DNA of 64,000 bases from an uncultured Dysgonomonas sp. (GTDB lineage Bacteria; Bacteroidota; Bacteroidia; Bacteroidales; Dysgonomonadaceae), in NCBI RefSeq assembly GCF_934668725.1, contig NZ_CAKUOF010000002.1, positions 62,001 through 126,000 on the forward strand, in the 5' to 3' direction. Numbering within the stretch: the stretch's first letter is position 1; each line of letters starts with the position of its first letter. The notes under the pieces are model-generated. The model made no database searches and had not been told where the DNA came from. It saw nothing but the letters and a program-made list of their open reading frames with translations. The translations under genes were made by a program, and so were the position numbers. Positions 16,100 to 25,268 of the stretch are shown here, one piece after another.

Positions 16100-17916
16100 C
16101 AAAAACAGCAATCATACTAACCTCAGAAAGTAGCCTAGCATTAGCACAAACCATAAAGAAAGATTTACAAAATGCTCGGATCTATACAAAGGCAGAAATT
16201 GAAGGTACTGTTCAGATATCATCAATTAATGACTGCGTAGAAGAACTATTCAATAAAGTAGAATCTCTCATTTTTATTGGTGCGATGGGTATTTGTGTGC
16301 GAAGCATAGCCCCTTATATTGTAGATAAATACACCGACCCTGCTGTTGTAAATATCGACAGTACGGGGCGATATGTAGTCTCGGTTTTGTCGGGTCATGT
16401 TGGTGGTGCCAATGATCTATCGAAACAAATAGCTAATATTATTGGTGGCGAGGCGGTAATTACGACTCAAAGCGATAATGCAAACCTCTGGGCATTAGAT
16501 ACTATCGGGAAGAAATTTGGATGGGTGACCGATTCTAATGCGGTTAACTTTAATTATCCTTTGACATCTTTTGTGAATAAAAAGCCGACCGCTCTTTTAC
16601 TCGATATTAACGATGAGGGAACAACATATCTTGAGCGTACATCACCCGAACATGTTGACGTATACTATAAATACGAGGATATTAACTTGCATAAATATGA
16701 ATTGCTGATAGCCGTAACACCTTATCTTTATCCCGATGCAGGTATTCAGGTAATTTATTATCACCCCAAAGTGTTACACTTGGGTGTTGGATGTCGTAAA
16801 GACTGTGACCCTAAAGGTATTACGGATTATCTTTCTACAGAAATAAAGGGATTGAATATTGCTATGTCTTCTATAAAAGACATTTCTTCTATTGATCTGA
16901 AAAAAGATGAAGCTTTATTAGAAGATATTCAGGCGTATTTAAAAGATATTCCTGTTAATATATATTCGGCTGATGAACTAAAAGACATAGAAGTTCCCAA
17001 CCCTTCGCAGAAAGTAAAAGAAGTAACTTCAGTTCCAAGTGTGTCGGAAGCCACAGCTATAAAAAGTGCCAATGGAGGTTCGCTTATTCTCGAAAAGCAA
17101 AAAGCGGTATTAAGTATTGGTAACGATTTTACGTTTGCTATTGCTATTGACAAGGAAGCTATTCGCCAAGGGCATATCGAAATAGTAGGAGCAGGTCCCG
17201 GAGATCCCGATTTGATTTCTGTAAAAGGTCGTTATTTTTTGGAAGCTGCCGATTTGATCCTCTATGCAGGAAGCCTTGTTCCAGTCGAACTTACTTATTG
17301 TGCCAAGCAAGGGGCAGTGGTAAGAAGTTCGGCATCGATGGATCTGGAAGAACAGTTTGCAATCATGAAAGAATTTTATGATAAAGGCAAATTAGTCGTT
17401 CGTCTGCATACCGGCGATCCTTGTATTTATGGAGCAATACAGGAGCAAATGGCATTTTTTGACGAATATAAAATGTCGTATCATATTACACCCGGTATAT
17501 CATCGTTTTTGGCTGCGGCTGCAGCTCTCGAATCGCAATTTACTATTCCTGAGAAAGTACAGACTATCATCTTGACACGAGGAGAGGGGAGAACCCCTAT
17601 GCCCGAAAAGGAAAAATTACACCTTTTGGCTCAATCGCAAAGTACCATGTGTATCTTTCTAAGTGCAACCATAGTAGATCAGGTTCAAGAAGAATTGTTA
17701 GTGCATTATCCACCCACAACACCTGTAGCAGCATGTTATAAACTAACGTGGAAAGATGAACGTATCTATCGTGGTGAGCTAAAGGATTTAGCAAAGATTA
17801 TTAAGGAAAATAATCTGACCCTCACTACTATGATTGTAGTTGGTGAAGCAATCGGAAATCGCGAAGGGTTATCGAAATTATATTCGCATCAGTTTAAACA
17901 TCTATTTAGAAATTAA
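16096..17916 (+). CDS. cbiG: Fused CbiG (cobalt-precorrin-5A hydrolase) and CbiF/CobM (C11-methyltransferase)
   Basis: 606 residues. The N-terminal half is CbiG (IFIGAMGICVRSIAPYI at 59-75, VSVLSGHVGGANDLS at 95-109, LGVGCRKDCDPKGI at 229-242), which opens the ring lactone and releases acetaldehyde. A low-complexity linker (about 295-335) leads to the CbiF/CobM tetrapyrrole methylase from about residue 360 (VGAGPGDPDLISVKG, RLHTGDPCIYGA, TPGISSFLAAAA). The fusion joins consecutive pathway steps (C11 methylation, then lactone opening). It overlaps the upstream gene by 4 bp and is followed closely by btuC. Confidence 0.96.
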   Translation: MTKTAIILTSESSLALAQTIKKDLQNARIYTKAEIEGTVQISSINDCVEELFNKVESLIFIGAMGICVRSIAPYIVDKYTDPAVVNIDSTGRYVVSVLSGHVGGANDLSKQIANIIGGEAVITTQSDNANLWALDTIGKKFGWVTDSNAVNFNYPLTSFVNKKPTALLLDINDEGTTYLERTSPEHVDVYYKYEDINLHKYELLIAVTPYLYPDAGIQVIYYHPKVLHLGVGCRKDCDPKGITDYLSTEIKGLNIAMSSIKDISSIDLKKDEALLEDIQAYLKDIPVNIYSADELKDIEVPNPSQKVKEVTSVPSVSEATAIKSANGGSLILEKQKAVLSIGNDFTFAIAIDKEAIRQGHIEIVGAGPGDPDLISVKGRYFLEAADLILYAGSLVPVELTYCAKQGAVVRSSASMDLEEQFAIMKEFYDKGKLVVRLHTGDPCIYGAIQEQMAFFDEYKMSYHITPGISSFLAAAAALESQFTIPEKVQTIILTRGEGRTPMPEKEKLHLLAQSQSTMCIFLSATIVDQVQEELLVHYPPTTPVAACYKLTWKDERIYRGELKDLAKIIKENNLTLTTMIVVGEAIGNREGLSKLYSHQFKHLFRN

Positions 17917-17947
17917 AGTTTCAGATCTGTTTTCAATATCAAATAAA

Positions 17948-18985
17948 ATGAATCAAAAGCATTTTATATCATTTGCAATCATATTAGTTTCTATTGTGGT
18001 ATTCTTTCTACTGAATCTTCTACTGGGAACTATATCAATCCCTCTGCGTTCCATTTGGAATATCATCTGGAGTATGGGAGACGAACCTGTTATCTGGCAA
18101 AATATAGTCTGGAAATCACGATTTCCACAAACCATAACCGCATTATTTGCAGGAGCAGGGTTAGCCATCAGTGGATTACAAATGCAAACCGTATTCAGAA
18201 ATCCATTGGCAGGACCTTCCGAATTAGGTATAAGTTCGGGAGCAAGCTTAGGTGTTGCTCTTATGATATTGCTATCGGGAAGCTTGGGAGGTGTTGCCCT
18301 CAGCAAAGTTGGTTTCTTTGGAGAGGTAGCCATTTCGTTTGCAGCCATTGTAGGAGCATTTGCTGTGATGGCAATTATTATAGCAGTATCGCAACGGATA
18401 AGAGGAAATGTAATTCTTCTGATTATCGGAGTGATGATAGGTTATATAGCCAATGCCATAATAGGTGTGCTTAAGTTTTTTAGTAACGATGAAGATGTAC
18501 GGGCATATGTTATCTGGGGATTAGGTAGTTTCTCAAAAGTATCAGGAGATCAGATGTATACATTTGCAGGTATTATGCTTATACTGATACCTCTGTCTTT
18601 TCTTCTGATAAAGACGCTTAATCTTATGTTGTTGGGCGAAAGTTATGCACGCAACCTAGGACTAAATATTAAGCGGTCGCGATTGTTTGTAATAACCTGT
18701 TCGTGTGTACTTACCGCCATTATCACCGCCTATTGCGGACCTATTGTTTTTTTAGGGCTGGCTGTACCTCATTTGTGCCGAACCATATTCCAGACATCCG
18801 ATCATCGCATACTTATGCCTGCTGTTACCTTAGCAGGGGCTTCTCTATCTTTATTTTGCAATCTGATTGCCCGCATGCCGGGAATGGAAGGTGCATTGCC
18901 TATCAATTCAGTAACAGCACTTATTGGTGCGCCTATTGTAATCTGGGTATTATTTGGAAAAAGGAAAAATGAAATCAGTGAATAA
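17948..18985 (+). CDS. btuC: B12 ABC transporter permease, BtuC (FecCD family)
   Basis: 345 residues from the ATG at 17948. The longer frame from a GTG at 17840 would overlap cbiG-cbiF by 77 bp and add a non-hydrophobic extension, so it is rejected. It has about ten membrane helices and FecCD motifs (GLQMQTVFRNPLAGPSELGI, GPIVFLGLAVPHLCR, LPINSVTALIGAPIVIWVLF). It forms the inner-membrane channel with the ATPase encoded next, which overlaps it by 17 bp. The binding protein BtuF is encoded in the facing riboswitch operon. B12 rather than iron is inferred from context. Confidence 0.93.
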   Translation: MNQKHFISFAIILVSIVVFFLLNLLLGTISIPLRSIWNIIWSMGDEPVIWQNIVWKSRFPQTITALFAGAGLAISGLQMQTVFRNPLAGPSELGISSGASLGVALMILLSGSLGGVALSKVGFFGEVAISFAAIVGAFAVMAIIIAVSQRIRGNVILLIIGVMIGYIANAIIGVLKFFSNDEDVRAYVIWGLGSFSKVSGDQMYTFAGIMLILIPLSFLLIKTLNLMLLGESYARNLGLNIKRSRLFVITCSCVLTAIITAYCGPIVFLGLAVPHLCRTIFQTSDHRILMPAVTLAGASLSLFCNLIARMPGMEGALPINSVTALIGAPIVIWVLFGKRKNEISE

Positions 18986-19985
18986 ACAAACAGCTATAGA
19001 GTTACGGAATCTATCCATAGGTTATCTTACCAAGAATAACCGTAAGATAGTTGCATCGGATATTAATGCAGATATACTCAGTGGAGAATTGACATGTTTG
19101 TTAGGTGCAAATGGTATTGGTAAATCGACATTGCTGCGTACATTATCGGCTTTTCAACCGAAGTTAGAGGGGCAGATAAATATACAAGGGAAAGAAATAG
19201 GAGCGTATTCGGAGAAACAACTTTCAACCCTCATAAGTGTAGTACTTACCGAGAAATGTGATATCAAAAATATGTCGGCTCGCGAGTTGATAGGTTTAGG
19301 CAGAAGTCCTTATACCGGTTTTTGGGGAACACTTGACAATGAGGATAAAGCAATAGTAGATAAAGCCATATCGATGGTCAAAATCGAAGATCTAGCTTCT
19401 CGCATGGTACATACCTTAAGCGATGGAGAACGCCAAAAGGTAATGATTGCAAAAGCTCTTGCACAGGAAACCCCTATCATATTTCTGGATGAACCCACTG
19501 CCTTTCTCGACTTTCCGAGTAAAGTTGAGATTATGCAATTACTTCACCGGTTATCTCGGCAGACCAATAAAACGATATTCCTGTCAACTCACGATCTGGA
19601 ACTGGCACTTCAGATTGCAGATAAAATTTGGCTGATCGACAAGCAGTCGGGCATCAATATAGGTACGCCCGAAGATTTATCGCTTAGCGGACATCTTACG
19701 TCTTTCTTTGCCCGAAAGGGAATTATATTTGATGACGAAACAGGCTTATTTCGAATCGAAAATACGTATACCAAACAAATAAAGCTGATAGGACATGGGC
19801 AAATGTACTCTATGGTTCGCAAAGCACTACTTCGCAACGGTATATTAGCTACCCGAAATATAGAATCGGATGATTATATAGAAGTTACTGGCAGAGAAAA
19901 TAAAGAAATAAAGATATGTCAATCAGATAAAGAACCCATATTAGTTTACAGTATAGCAACGCTACTTGATACCTTGAAATTATGA
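18969..19985 (+). CDS. btuD: B12 ABC transporter ATP-binding protein, BtuD
   Basis: 338 residues from the ATG at 18969 (MKSVNKQ). A TTG 15 bp upstream is less likely. It has a Walker A (GANGIGKSTLL), signature (LSDGERQKVMIAKALAQ), Walker B (IIFLDEPTAFLD) and H-loop (STHDLEL). About 90 residues extend beyond the normal ATPase core (LIGHGQMYSMVRKALLRNG onward), a tail seen in some Bacteroidetes FecE/BtuD proteins and of unknown use. It powers corrinoid import with BtuC. Its last 4 bp overlap the cbiJ-cbiD start. Confidence 0.93.
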   Translation: MKSVNKQTAIELRNLSIGYLTKNNRKIVASDINADILSGELTCLLGANGIGKSTLLRTLSAFQPKLEGQINIQGKEIGAYSEKQLSTLISVVLTEKCDIKNMSARELIGLGRSPYTGFWGTLDNEDKAIVDKAISMVKIEDLASRMVHTLSDGERQKVMIAKALAQETPIIFLDEPTAFLDFPSKVEIMQLLHRLSRQTNKTIFLSTHDLELALQIADKIWLIDKQSGINIGTPEDLSLSGHLTSFFARKGIIFDDETGLFRIENTYTKQIKLIGHGQMYSMVRKALLRNGILATRNIESDDYIEVTGRENKEIKICQSDKEPILVYSIATLLDTLKL

Positions 19986-21799
19986 TACTTATACTAGGAG
20001 GAACTACCGAAGGACGACATGCGGTATCTGTTTGTGAAGAAGCATCTAAGCCTTACTATTATTCGACTAAAGGCGAATTACAAGAGGTTGTTTGCGTAAA
20101 TGGTACACGCCTGACAGGAGCATTGGATGAAAATGCAATGGAAACAATCTGTAAAGAAAAGAATATTCGTCTTTTAGTAGATGCAGCCCATCCGTTTGCA
20201 ACAATCCTTCATCAAACCATTGCTAAAGTATCCGAAAAATTGAAGATTCCGGTTGTTCGTTACGAAAGAAGCTACGCTGAGCATGATGAAGATATTATCT
20301 GGTGCGATTCGTACGACGATGCTATTAATTATCTTGAAAGACACAATATTGATAATCTTTTAGCATTGACCGGAGTAAACACGATTGTAAAGCTAAAGGC
20401 GTATTGGCAATCACACAACTGCTGGTTCAGAATATTAGACCGTGAAGAATCACGAGAGTTAGTGAATAAAGCAGAATTTCCTTTCGATAAGATTCTTTAT
20501 TATCAACAAGGAGAAGACGATACACCTTTATTCGAAAAACTAAGTCCCGAAGCTATAATTACCAAAGAAAGTGGCGAATCGGGAGGCTTTAATGAAAAAA
20601 TAGCAGCTGCCCGACAATTAAATATTCCTGTTTTAGCAGTAAAGCGTCCACCCTTATCGCCTCATTTTATACCTGTGCATGGAGAAAACGGATTACGGAA
20701 AATGATAGAAAAACTTGTTCCCGACTTTTTCGAGTTACGAACAGGATATACTACTGGTACTTGTGCCACAGCAGCTACAAAAGCTGCTCTTACTACTTTG
20801 TTGACAGGTAATCCGCTGGATGAAGTAAGTATAACACTTCCCAGTGGTGAATGGGTATACATACCTATTGCGTCAACTACATTGAGTGATAATGAAGTTA
20901 CTTGCACTGTAATAAAAGATGCAGGAGACGACCCCGATGTAACCAATAAGCAGGAAATAACATCAACAGTACGATTGAACCCCGATAAAAGAGGTGTGAA
21001 TTTTCTTCAAGGAAAAGGAGTAGGAGTGGTAACTCTGCCGGGGCTGGGATTGGAAATAGGAGGTCCGGCGATCAATGCAACGCCTCGAAAGATGATAAAG
21101 CGTGAAGTGTTTAAAGTGCTTCGGCACAATCAATACAAGCTACCCAATCAAAGTATTCGAATAGGTGTAGATGTAACTATTGCAGTGCCTAATGGCGAAG
21201 AGATAGCCAAACGTACATTCAATCCTAAATTGGGAATCGTGGGTGGAATATCTATCATTGGAACTTCGGGGGTAGTAAAACCCTTTTCTTCGGACGCTTT
21301 CATCCGATCCATACGCCGAGAGATGGGAGTAACCAAAGCTCTCTATTGCGAGCGTGTCGTAATTAATTCAGGAGCTAAGAGCGAAAAATTTGTGAAGCAG
21401 ATATATCCAGAATTACCAAGTCAAGCATTTATTCATTATGGGAATTTTATTGGTGAAACTATAAAGATTGCATCCGATTTGGGCTTCAAATACGTAACAA
21501 TGGGTATTATGCTTGGTAAAGCTGTAAAGCTAGCCGAAGGTTCATTAGATACACATAGTAAAAAAGTAGTGATGAATAAAGAATTTCTTTCGGATATAGC
21601 CGTGCAGGCTGGTTGCTCAGACTCAACCATCGAAGCCATACAGAATATTACTTTAGCACGTCAATTATGGGAAATTATCCCCGAGACTAAATTCTTCTCG
21701 TTGATTATACAAAAATGCCACGAGGTATGTGCCCCACTTCTTTCTGATGGCGAGCTGACTGTTTTTCTGATTGACGAGGAGGGAGGAATAATAAGATAA
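19982..21799 (+). CDS. cbiD: Fused CbiJ/CobK (precorrin-6A reductase) and CbiD (C1-methyltransferase)
   Basis: 605 residues. Residues 1-240 are CbiJ/CobK (LILGGTTEGR at 2-12, DAAHPFA at 67-73, ALTGVNTI at 128-135), which reduces cobalt-precorrin-6A with a pyridine nucleotide. Residues 250-605 are CbiD (LRTGYTTGTCATAATKAAL from 252, IKDAGDDPDVT, ATPRKMIKREV), the anaerobic-route C1-methyltransferase. The two steps are adjacent in the pathway, CbiD acting before CbiJ. It is the last gene of the operon and ends before a strong terminator. CbiD, CbiG and CbiK together mark the early-cobalt anaerobic pathway. Confidence 0.96.
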   Translation: MILILGGTTEGRHAVSVCEEASKPYYYSTKGELQEVVCVNGTRLTGALDENAMETICKEKNIRLLVDAAHPFATILHQTIAKVSEKLKIPVVRYERSYAEHDEDIIWCDSYDDAINYLERHNIDNLLALTGVNTIVKLKAYWQSHNCWFRILDREESRELVNKAEFPFDKILYYQQGEDDTPLFEKLSPEAIITKESGESGGFNEKIAAARQLNIPVLAVKRPPLSPHFIPVHGENGLRKMIEKLVPDFFELRTGYTTGTCATAATKAALTTLLTGNPLDEVSITLPSGEWVYIPIASTTLSDNEVTCTVIKDAGDDPDVTNKQEITSTVRLNPDKRGVNFLQGKGVGVVTLPGLGLEIGGPAINATPRKMIKREVFKVLRHNQYKLPNQSIRIGVDVTIAVPNGEEIAKRTFNPKLGIVGGISIIGTSGVVKPFSSDAFIRSIRREMGVTKALYCERVVINSGAKSEKFVKQIYPELPSQAFIHYGNFIGETIKIASDLGFKYVTMGIMLGKAVKLAEGSLDTHSKKVVMNKEFLSDIAVQAGCSDSTIEAIQNITLARQLWEIIPETKFFSLIIQKCHEVCAPLLSDGELTVFLIDEEGGIIR

Positions 21800-21804
21800 A
21801 AAGA

Positions 21805-21835
21805 TAAAGGATGAATATCTAAAATTCATCCTTTA
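21805..21835. terminator. Terminator between the converging B12 operons
   Basis: Perfect 12-bp stem TAAAGGATGAAT / ATTCATCCTTTA with a 7-nt loop and T/A-rich flanks. It lies after cbiJ-cbiD and also downstream of cobT on the other strand. Confidence 0.8.
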
Positions 21836-21863
21836 CATTTATTAAAAAAAATCTGAGAACTTT

Positions 21864-22904
21864 TCAAAAATACTTCGTAACCTGAATTTTCTTAAAAGAA
21901 TTCATTTCATTAATCATTCTTACTGACGAATCAACAATAGGATAAGCACACAAAGCTCCAGTACCTTCTCCTAAGCGGAATCCTAAGTGTAGAATTGGTT
22001 TTGCGTTTAAGTATTTAAGAACCAGTTTATGTCCTGCCTCATCGCCCTGATGTCCGAAAACAGCATAGTGCAATACATTTTCATTCAATTTAGATGCAGC
22101 AAGCAGGCAGTTGGTCATAATAAAACCATCGACCAGAATGACCATTTTCAGTTCGGCAGCTTTTAGCATGGCACCTACAGCCATCACCATTTCATAACCG
22201 CCAAAGTAACGGATAATATCTTCGGGCGAATTATCTCCCTTATAATTTTCTTTAGCCTGTTTCAAAACATTATACTTATGCTCCATAATATTTCCCGTAT
22301 GGTCGCAACCTGCACCTACGCAATCTTTCAATGGAATATCTGTCAAACAAGTTGTCCATAAGGCTGATGATGAAGTATTGGTAATACCCATTTCTCCAAA
22401 ACCGATAATGTTAGACCCTTTGTCGAAACAAGCCTGTACACAATCGGCACCACGTTGTATTGCCAAGTCCATTTCTTCGTTAGTCATAGCAGCCTCATGC
22501 AAATAGTTTCGGGTGCTTTTTCGGATCTTTTTATCGATAATCGGATCTTCGGGTTTAAAATCGAAATTAACCCCTGCATCTACAATCTGTAGTTCGATTT
22601 TATGTTGACGAGCCAGAAAATTAATACCCGCACCTCCAGCCCAAAAGTTAGCTACCATCTGATAGGTCACTTCTTGTGGTGATGGGCTTACGCCTTCGGC
22701 TGCAATGCCATGATCTCCGGCAAACACAATATGGTGAGGGTTACTTAACTTAGGTTCTAATGTTTGCTGGATCCAACCGATTTGCATGGCTAAATCTTCC
22801 AATACTCCCAACGAACCTTTTGGCTTGGTCAGATTATCTATTTTCTCTTGTAAATAAGAACGAACTTCGTCCTTTGGTTTTTCGATATTGAATTGTAACA
22901 TCAT
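21864..22904 (-). CDS. cobT: Nicotinate-nucleotide:dimethylbenzimidazole phosphoribosyltransferase (CobT), copy 1
   Basis: 346 residues (345 if the second ATG at 22901 is used, which matches the start of the other copy). It activates the lower-ligand base by transferring ribose phosphate from nicotinate mononucleotide, giving alpha-ribazole phosphate. Family motifs are present: PKGSLGVLE (28-36), AGDHGIAAEGVSPSP (62-76), GEMGITNTSSS and the catalytic Glu313 in RLGEGTGALCAYP. It is the third gene of the riboswitch-controlled cbiL-btuF-cobT operon, 28 bp after btuF. A second, clearly related copy lies at 55.5 kb. Confidence 0.97.
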   Translation of the reverse strand: MMLQFNIEKPKDEVRSYLQEKIDNLTKPKGSLGVLEDLAMQIGWIQQTLEPKLSNPHHIVFAGDHGIAAEGVSPSPQEVTYQMVANFWAGGAGINFLARQHKIELQIVDAGVNFDFKPEDPIIDKKIRKSTRNYLHEAAMTNEEMDLAIQRGADCVQACFDKGSNIIGFGEMGITNTSSSALWTTCLTDIPLKDCVGAGCDHTGNIMEHKYNVLKQAKENYKGDNSPEDIIRYFGGYEMVMAVGAMLKAAELKMVILVDGFIMTNCLLAASKLNENVLHYAVFGHQGDEAGHKLVLKYLNAKPILHLGFRLGEGTGALCAYPIVDSSVRMINEMNSFKKIQVTKYF

Positions 22905-22932
22905 TATTTTGTTTTATTTATAAGATATCATT

Positions 22933-24084
22933 TTAGTGCAAAAGCTCGTAATATACAGGTTTGTGATCGGGCAACAGTTCAGGATGAAAAGCCTTTATCA
23001 AATCAGCCAGAACAACTTCGGGTTCAACAGGAGCTTTTTCGTAGAATGGTTTTTGACGAAGATTGCAACATACCACTTTCTTCTCTTTAAAAGCTTTAAA
23101 GTCTGCATACCGAGCATCGCTTTGCTTCATGGCTTCGTACGAATAGTCGCCGTCGTGACTCACCAGCATACGCCAGTAATCGGCATCGGCACCTTTAGAA
23201 TAAACCGATTCGAAATCCATATTTATACCTCCCGTCTCGGTATTATCATTCAGAAAATATTCAGCTCCTGCATCGCGGAATTGTTGAGCCAGAAAGCTTT
23301 TACCGCCTACTACATACCAATTTCCGGAACGCATCTCACCACTCAGAACAGTAGGCTTCTTATCAGCCTTAGAAGCAAGGGTTATCAGGTCTTGGTATTT
23401 CTTTTCTATTTTAGCAAACTGACTATTAGCTTGTTGTTCGATGCCCAGCAGCATGGCTGTAAATTTAATCCATTCGGCCTGCCCAAGAGCAGAAGTTTCT
23501 TTATAACCCAGAAAAGTCACTAAAGGAATATTCAGATCTTTGATAGACTCATAACCTCCACGTTTGAATGGTGATACAAGTATAATGTCAGGATCGAGTG
23601 CCATAACCTCCTCATTATCGAAATTACCCTCTATGCCTATCTGGCTGGCTTGTCCGTTTTTGATACGGTCTTTCATCTGTTGGTTGAATAAATAATGCGT
23701 GCTGGTCATTCCTACAACTTTATCAATAGCATCCAGTTTTATAAAATTAGATAATTGAAGAGTAGTCATACAAACAACCTTCTGAACGGGAACCTCTATA
23801 ATGGTGTAATCTTTCGGTATTCCCTCGTGGCTTTGCCCCCGATTGACTAACGCATAGCGATACACAGTCTCACTTTCGTGCTGAGGGTCTTGAACATCCA
23901 CCAATCGGTAGTTATTGTGATATGAAACGCTGAAACCTTGTGCGTATTTGACTTCGATGTGAACCGAGTCGGATGAGCTTGCCGTAGATAAGGTAGTTGC
24001 ACTTTCATCCTGCTGATTATTTTTGCAACCGCCGAAAGCGATGCCGATAAATAAAGTCAGACAAATAATTATTGAGTTTTTCAT
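22933..24084 (-). CDS. btuF: Corrinoid ABC transporter substrate-binding lipoprotein, BtuF-like
   Basis: 383 residues with a lipoprotein signal (LFIGIAFGGC, lipid-anchored Cys near residue 20) and a Ser/Asp-rich linker. It has the helical-backbone periplasmic binding fold of the BtuF/FepB class: VVCMTTLQLSNFIKL, then ALDPDIILVSPFKRGGYE, then GKSFLAQQFRDAGAEYF in the second lobe. It should hand corrinoid to BtuCD, encoded in the facing operon. The cognate cargo is inferred from the riboswitch and from flanking cbiL and cobT. It begins 1 bp after the cbiL stop, so the two are probably coupled. Confidence 0.9.
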   Translation of the reverse strand: MKNSIIICLTLFIGIAFGGCKNNQQDESATTLSTASSSDSVHIEVKYAQGFSVSYHNNYRLVDVQDPQHESETVYRYALVNRGQSHEGIPKDYTIIEVPVQKVVCMTTLQLSNFIKLDAIDKVVGMTSTHYLFNQQMKDRIKNGQASQIGIEGNFDNEEVMALDPDIILVSPFKRGGYESIKDLNIPLVTFLGYKETSALGQAEWIKFTAMLLGIEQQANSQFAKIEKKYQDLITLASKADKKPTVLSGEMRSGNWYVVGGKSFLAQQFRDAGAEYFLNDNTETGGINMDFESVYSKGADADYWRMLVSHDGDYSYEAMKQSDARYADFKAFKEKKVVCCNLRQKPFYEKAPVEPEVVLADLIKAFHPELLPDHKPVYYELLH

Positions 24085-24085
24085 T

Positions 24086-24787
24086 TTATTGGTGGATTAT
24101 CATTAGAGAAAAATAGGGGAATTTGCGGGAAATTATTTCTTGAGTATCGCAAGTGTAATACTCTTTTTCTTTGACACCTACATTTTCGAAATAATGAAAT
24201 GTTGCTGTCGGAATCGCAGATATACATTCCTTCACCGCATCCTGACATTGCGAAACCTTCATAATAACCACAACTTTGCCCGAATTTATTTTATCGATCA
24301 GGCTGCTTGCTGATATTATTCCCGGAATTACATTCAGTTCCTCCTCTTGCTTTACAATATGGATTCCTGCTAGAGCTCCACTAGCAATAAATGCAGGAAT
24401 ACCTGCAATATGTTCTAGCCGAATGTTTTGTTTAACCAGAGTATCGAATATATAATGGATGGACGAATAAAAGCCTGCATCGCCCTCAGCTACAATGGCT
24501 ACTTTCAGACTTTTGAGATATTGTTGTACAGCTTCCTCAGATACCCGGTTATAGGCGTTTATTGCCGGAGAGCGGTCTTTACTCATGGGAACGTGAAAAG
24601 GAATAGTCTTTTTGGGGTCGATATCCAGCTCCATCATAATATCCAAAGCTCTCGAAGATACGACACCTTCTTTGAGAATGGTTGCGGGATAGAAAATACA
24701 ATCGGCAGTTTGCAGGGCTTTTAATCCCTTGAGGGTTATCAAATCGGCTTCCCCCGGCCCTAATGATACAAATGCAATTGGATACAT
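24086..24787 (-). CDS. cbiL: Precorrin-2/cobalt-factor II C20-methyltransferase (CbiL/CobI)
   Basis: 233 residues, normal size. Tetrapyrrole methylase motifs: VSLGPGEADLITLKG (7-21), VAEGDAGFYSS (about 99-109) and AGIPAFIASGALAG (about 128-141). It adds the SAM-derived methyl at C20 of cobalt-factor II, the first methylation after cobalt insertion. It is the first gene after riboswitch 2, with btuF following by 1 bp. This step is missing from the large rightward operon, so the two operons complement each other. Confidence 0.95.
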   Translation of the reverse strand: MYPIAFVSLGPGEADLITLKGLKALQTADCIFYPATILKEGVVSSRALDIMMELDIDPKKTIPFHVPMSKDRSPAINAYNRVSEEAVQQYLKSLKVAIVAEGDAGFYSSIHYIFDTLVKQNIRLEHIAGIPAFIASGALAGIHIVKQEEELNVIPGIISASSLIDKINSGKVVVIMKVSQCQDAVKECISAIPTATFHYFENVGVKEKEYYTCDTQEIISRKFPYFSLMIIHQ

Positions 24788-24926
24788 CTTTACTTAATTC
24801 TCTTTTTTACGATTAATATAATACTCAGAATTAAGCGGATATGAAACATGAAGTCGCCATATGACAAGCATACTTTGATTATGAATGTTCTTAAGCCTTA
24901 ACCACGAGCTTTAAACTATAAGTATT

Positions 24927-25105
24927 TTGGCAGGTCTTCTGACTTACTCCATCTTTGGAATTCCTTCCCGTTCCTTTTTTGAAACAGTGGATTAGCATGA
25001 TCCAAAGATTGTCTTGTGGAGCTTACAGCAGCGGGTCTGCTCAGGATTTACACCTGATTTCCTTTTCAGCACTTTTTCGCAGAGATGAAATTGTGCCACC
25101 AAAAC
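24927..25105 (-). promoter_or_regulatory. Cobalamin riboswitch 2 (cbiL-btuF-cobT operon)
   Basis: On the minus strand the aptamer reads from TTTTGGTGGCAC through GAAAAGGAAATCAGGTG and the core GCAGACCCGCTGCTGTAAG to the B12 box AAGTCAGAAGACCTGCC. All blocks are in the normal order. It lies about 140 nt upstream of cbiL. Confidence 0.96.
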
Positions 25106-25110
25106 GTTTG

Positions 25111-25118
25111 TAAAGATA
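25111..25118 (-). promoter_or_regulatory. Candidate -7 box for riboswitch 2
   Basis: Minus-strand TATCTTTA, one mismatch from TAnnTTTG, placed 6 bp before the aptamer. The same octamer precedes riboswitch 4. Confidence 0.4.
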
Positions 25119-25232
25119 ATAAAGATCAGACAAAAATGATGAAAAGAGCCTGATATAATCGCCTGAATGAAAAAAATGTTCTTGCGTCTATTTTACTCTT
25201 GTACTAGCATCTCTTGTCTGAAAAATAAAAGC

Positions 25233-25240
25233 TACATTTG
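25233..25240 (+). promoter_or_regulatory. Candidate -7 box for the CE1 esterase
   Basis: TACATTTG, an exact TAnnTTTG match, 28 bp before the start. A TTG at 25214-25216 is somewhat close for a -33 element (16-bp spacer). Confidence 0.4.
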
Positions 25241-25268
25241 AGAATAATAAACTTAAATTCAAAATAGC

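Noticed and set aside
17840..17947. Upstream extension of btuC from a GTG
   Set aside because: It would overlap the CbiG-CbiF gene by 77 bp and adds a segment unlike FecCD permease N-termini; the ATG at 17948 fits better.
22936..23523. 195-codon plus-strand frame opposite btuF
   Set aside because: It is antisense to a clear btuF gene and has no domain likeness; treated as a shadow frame.
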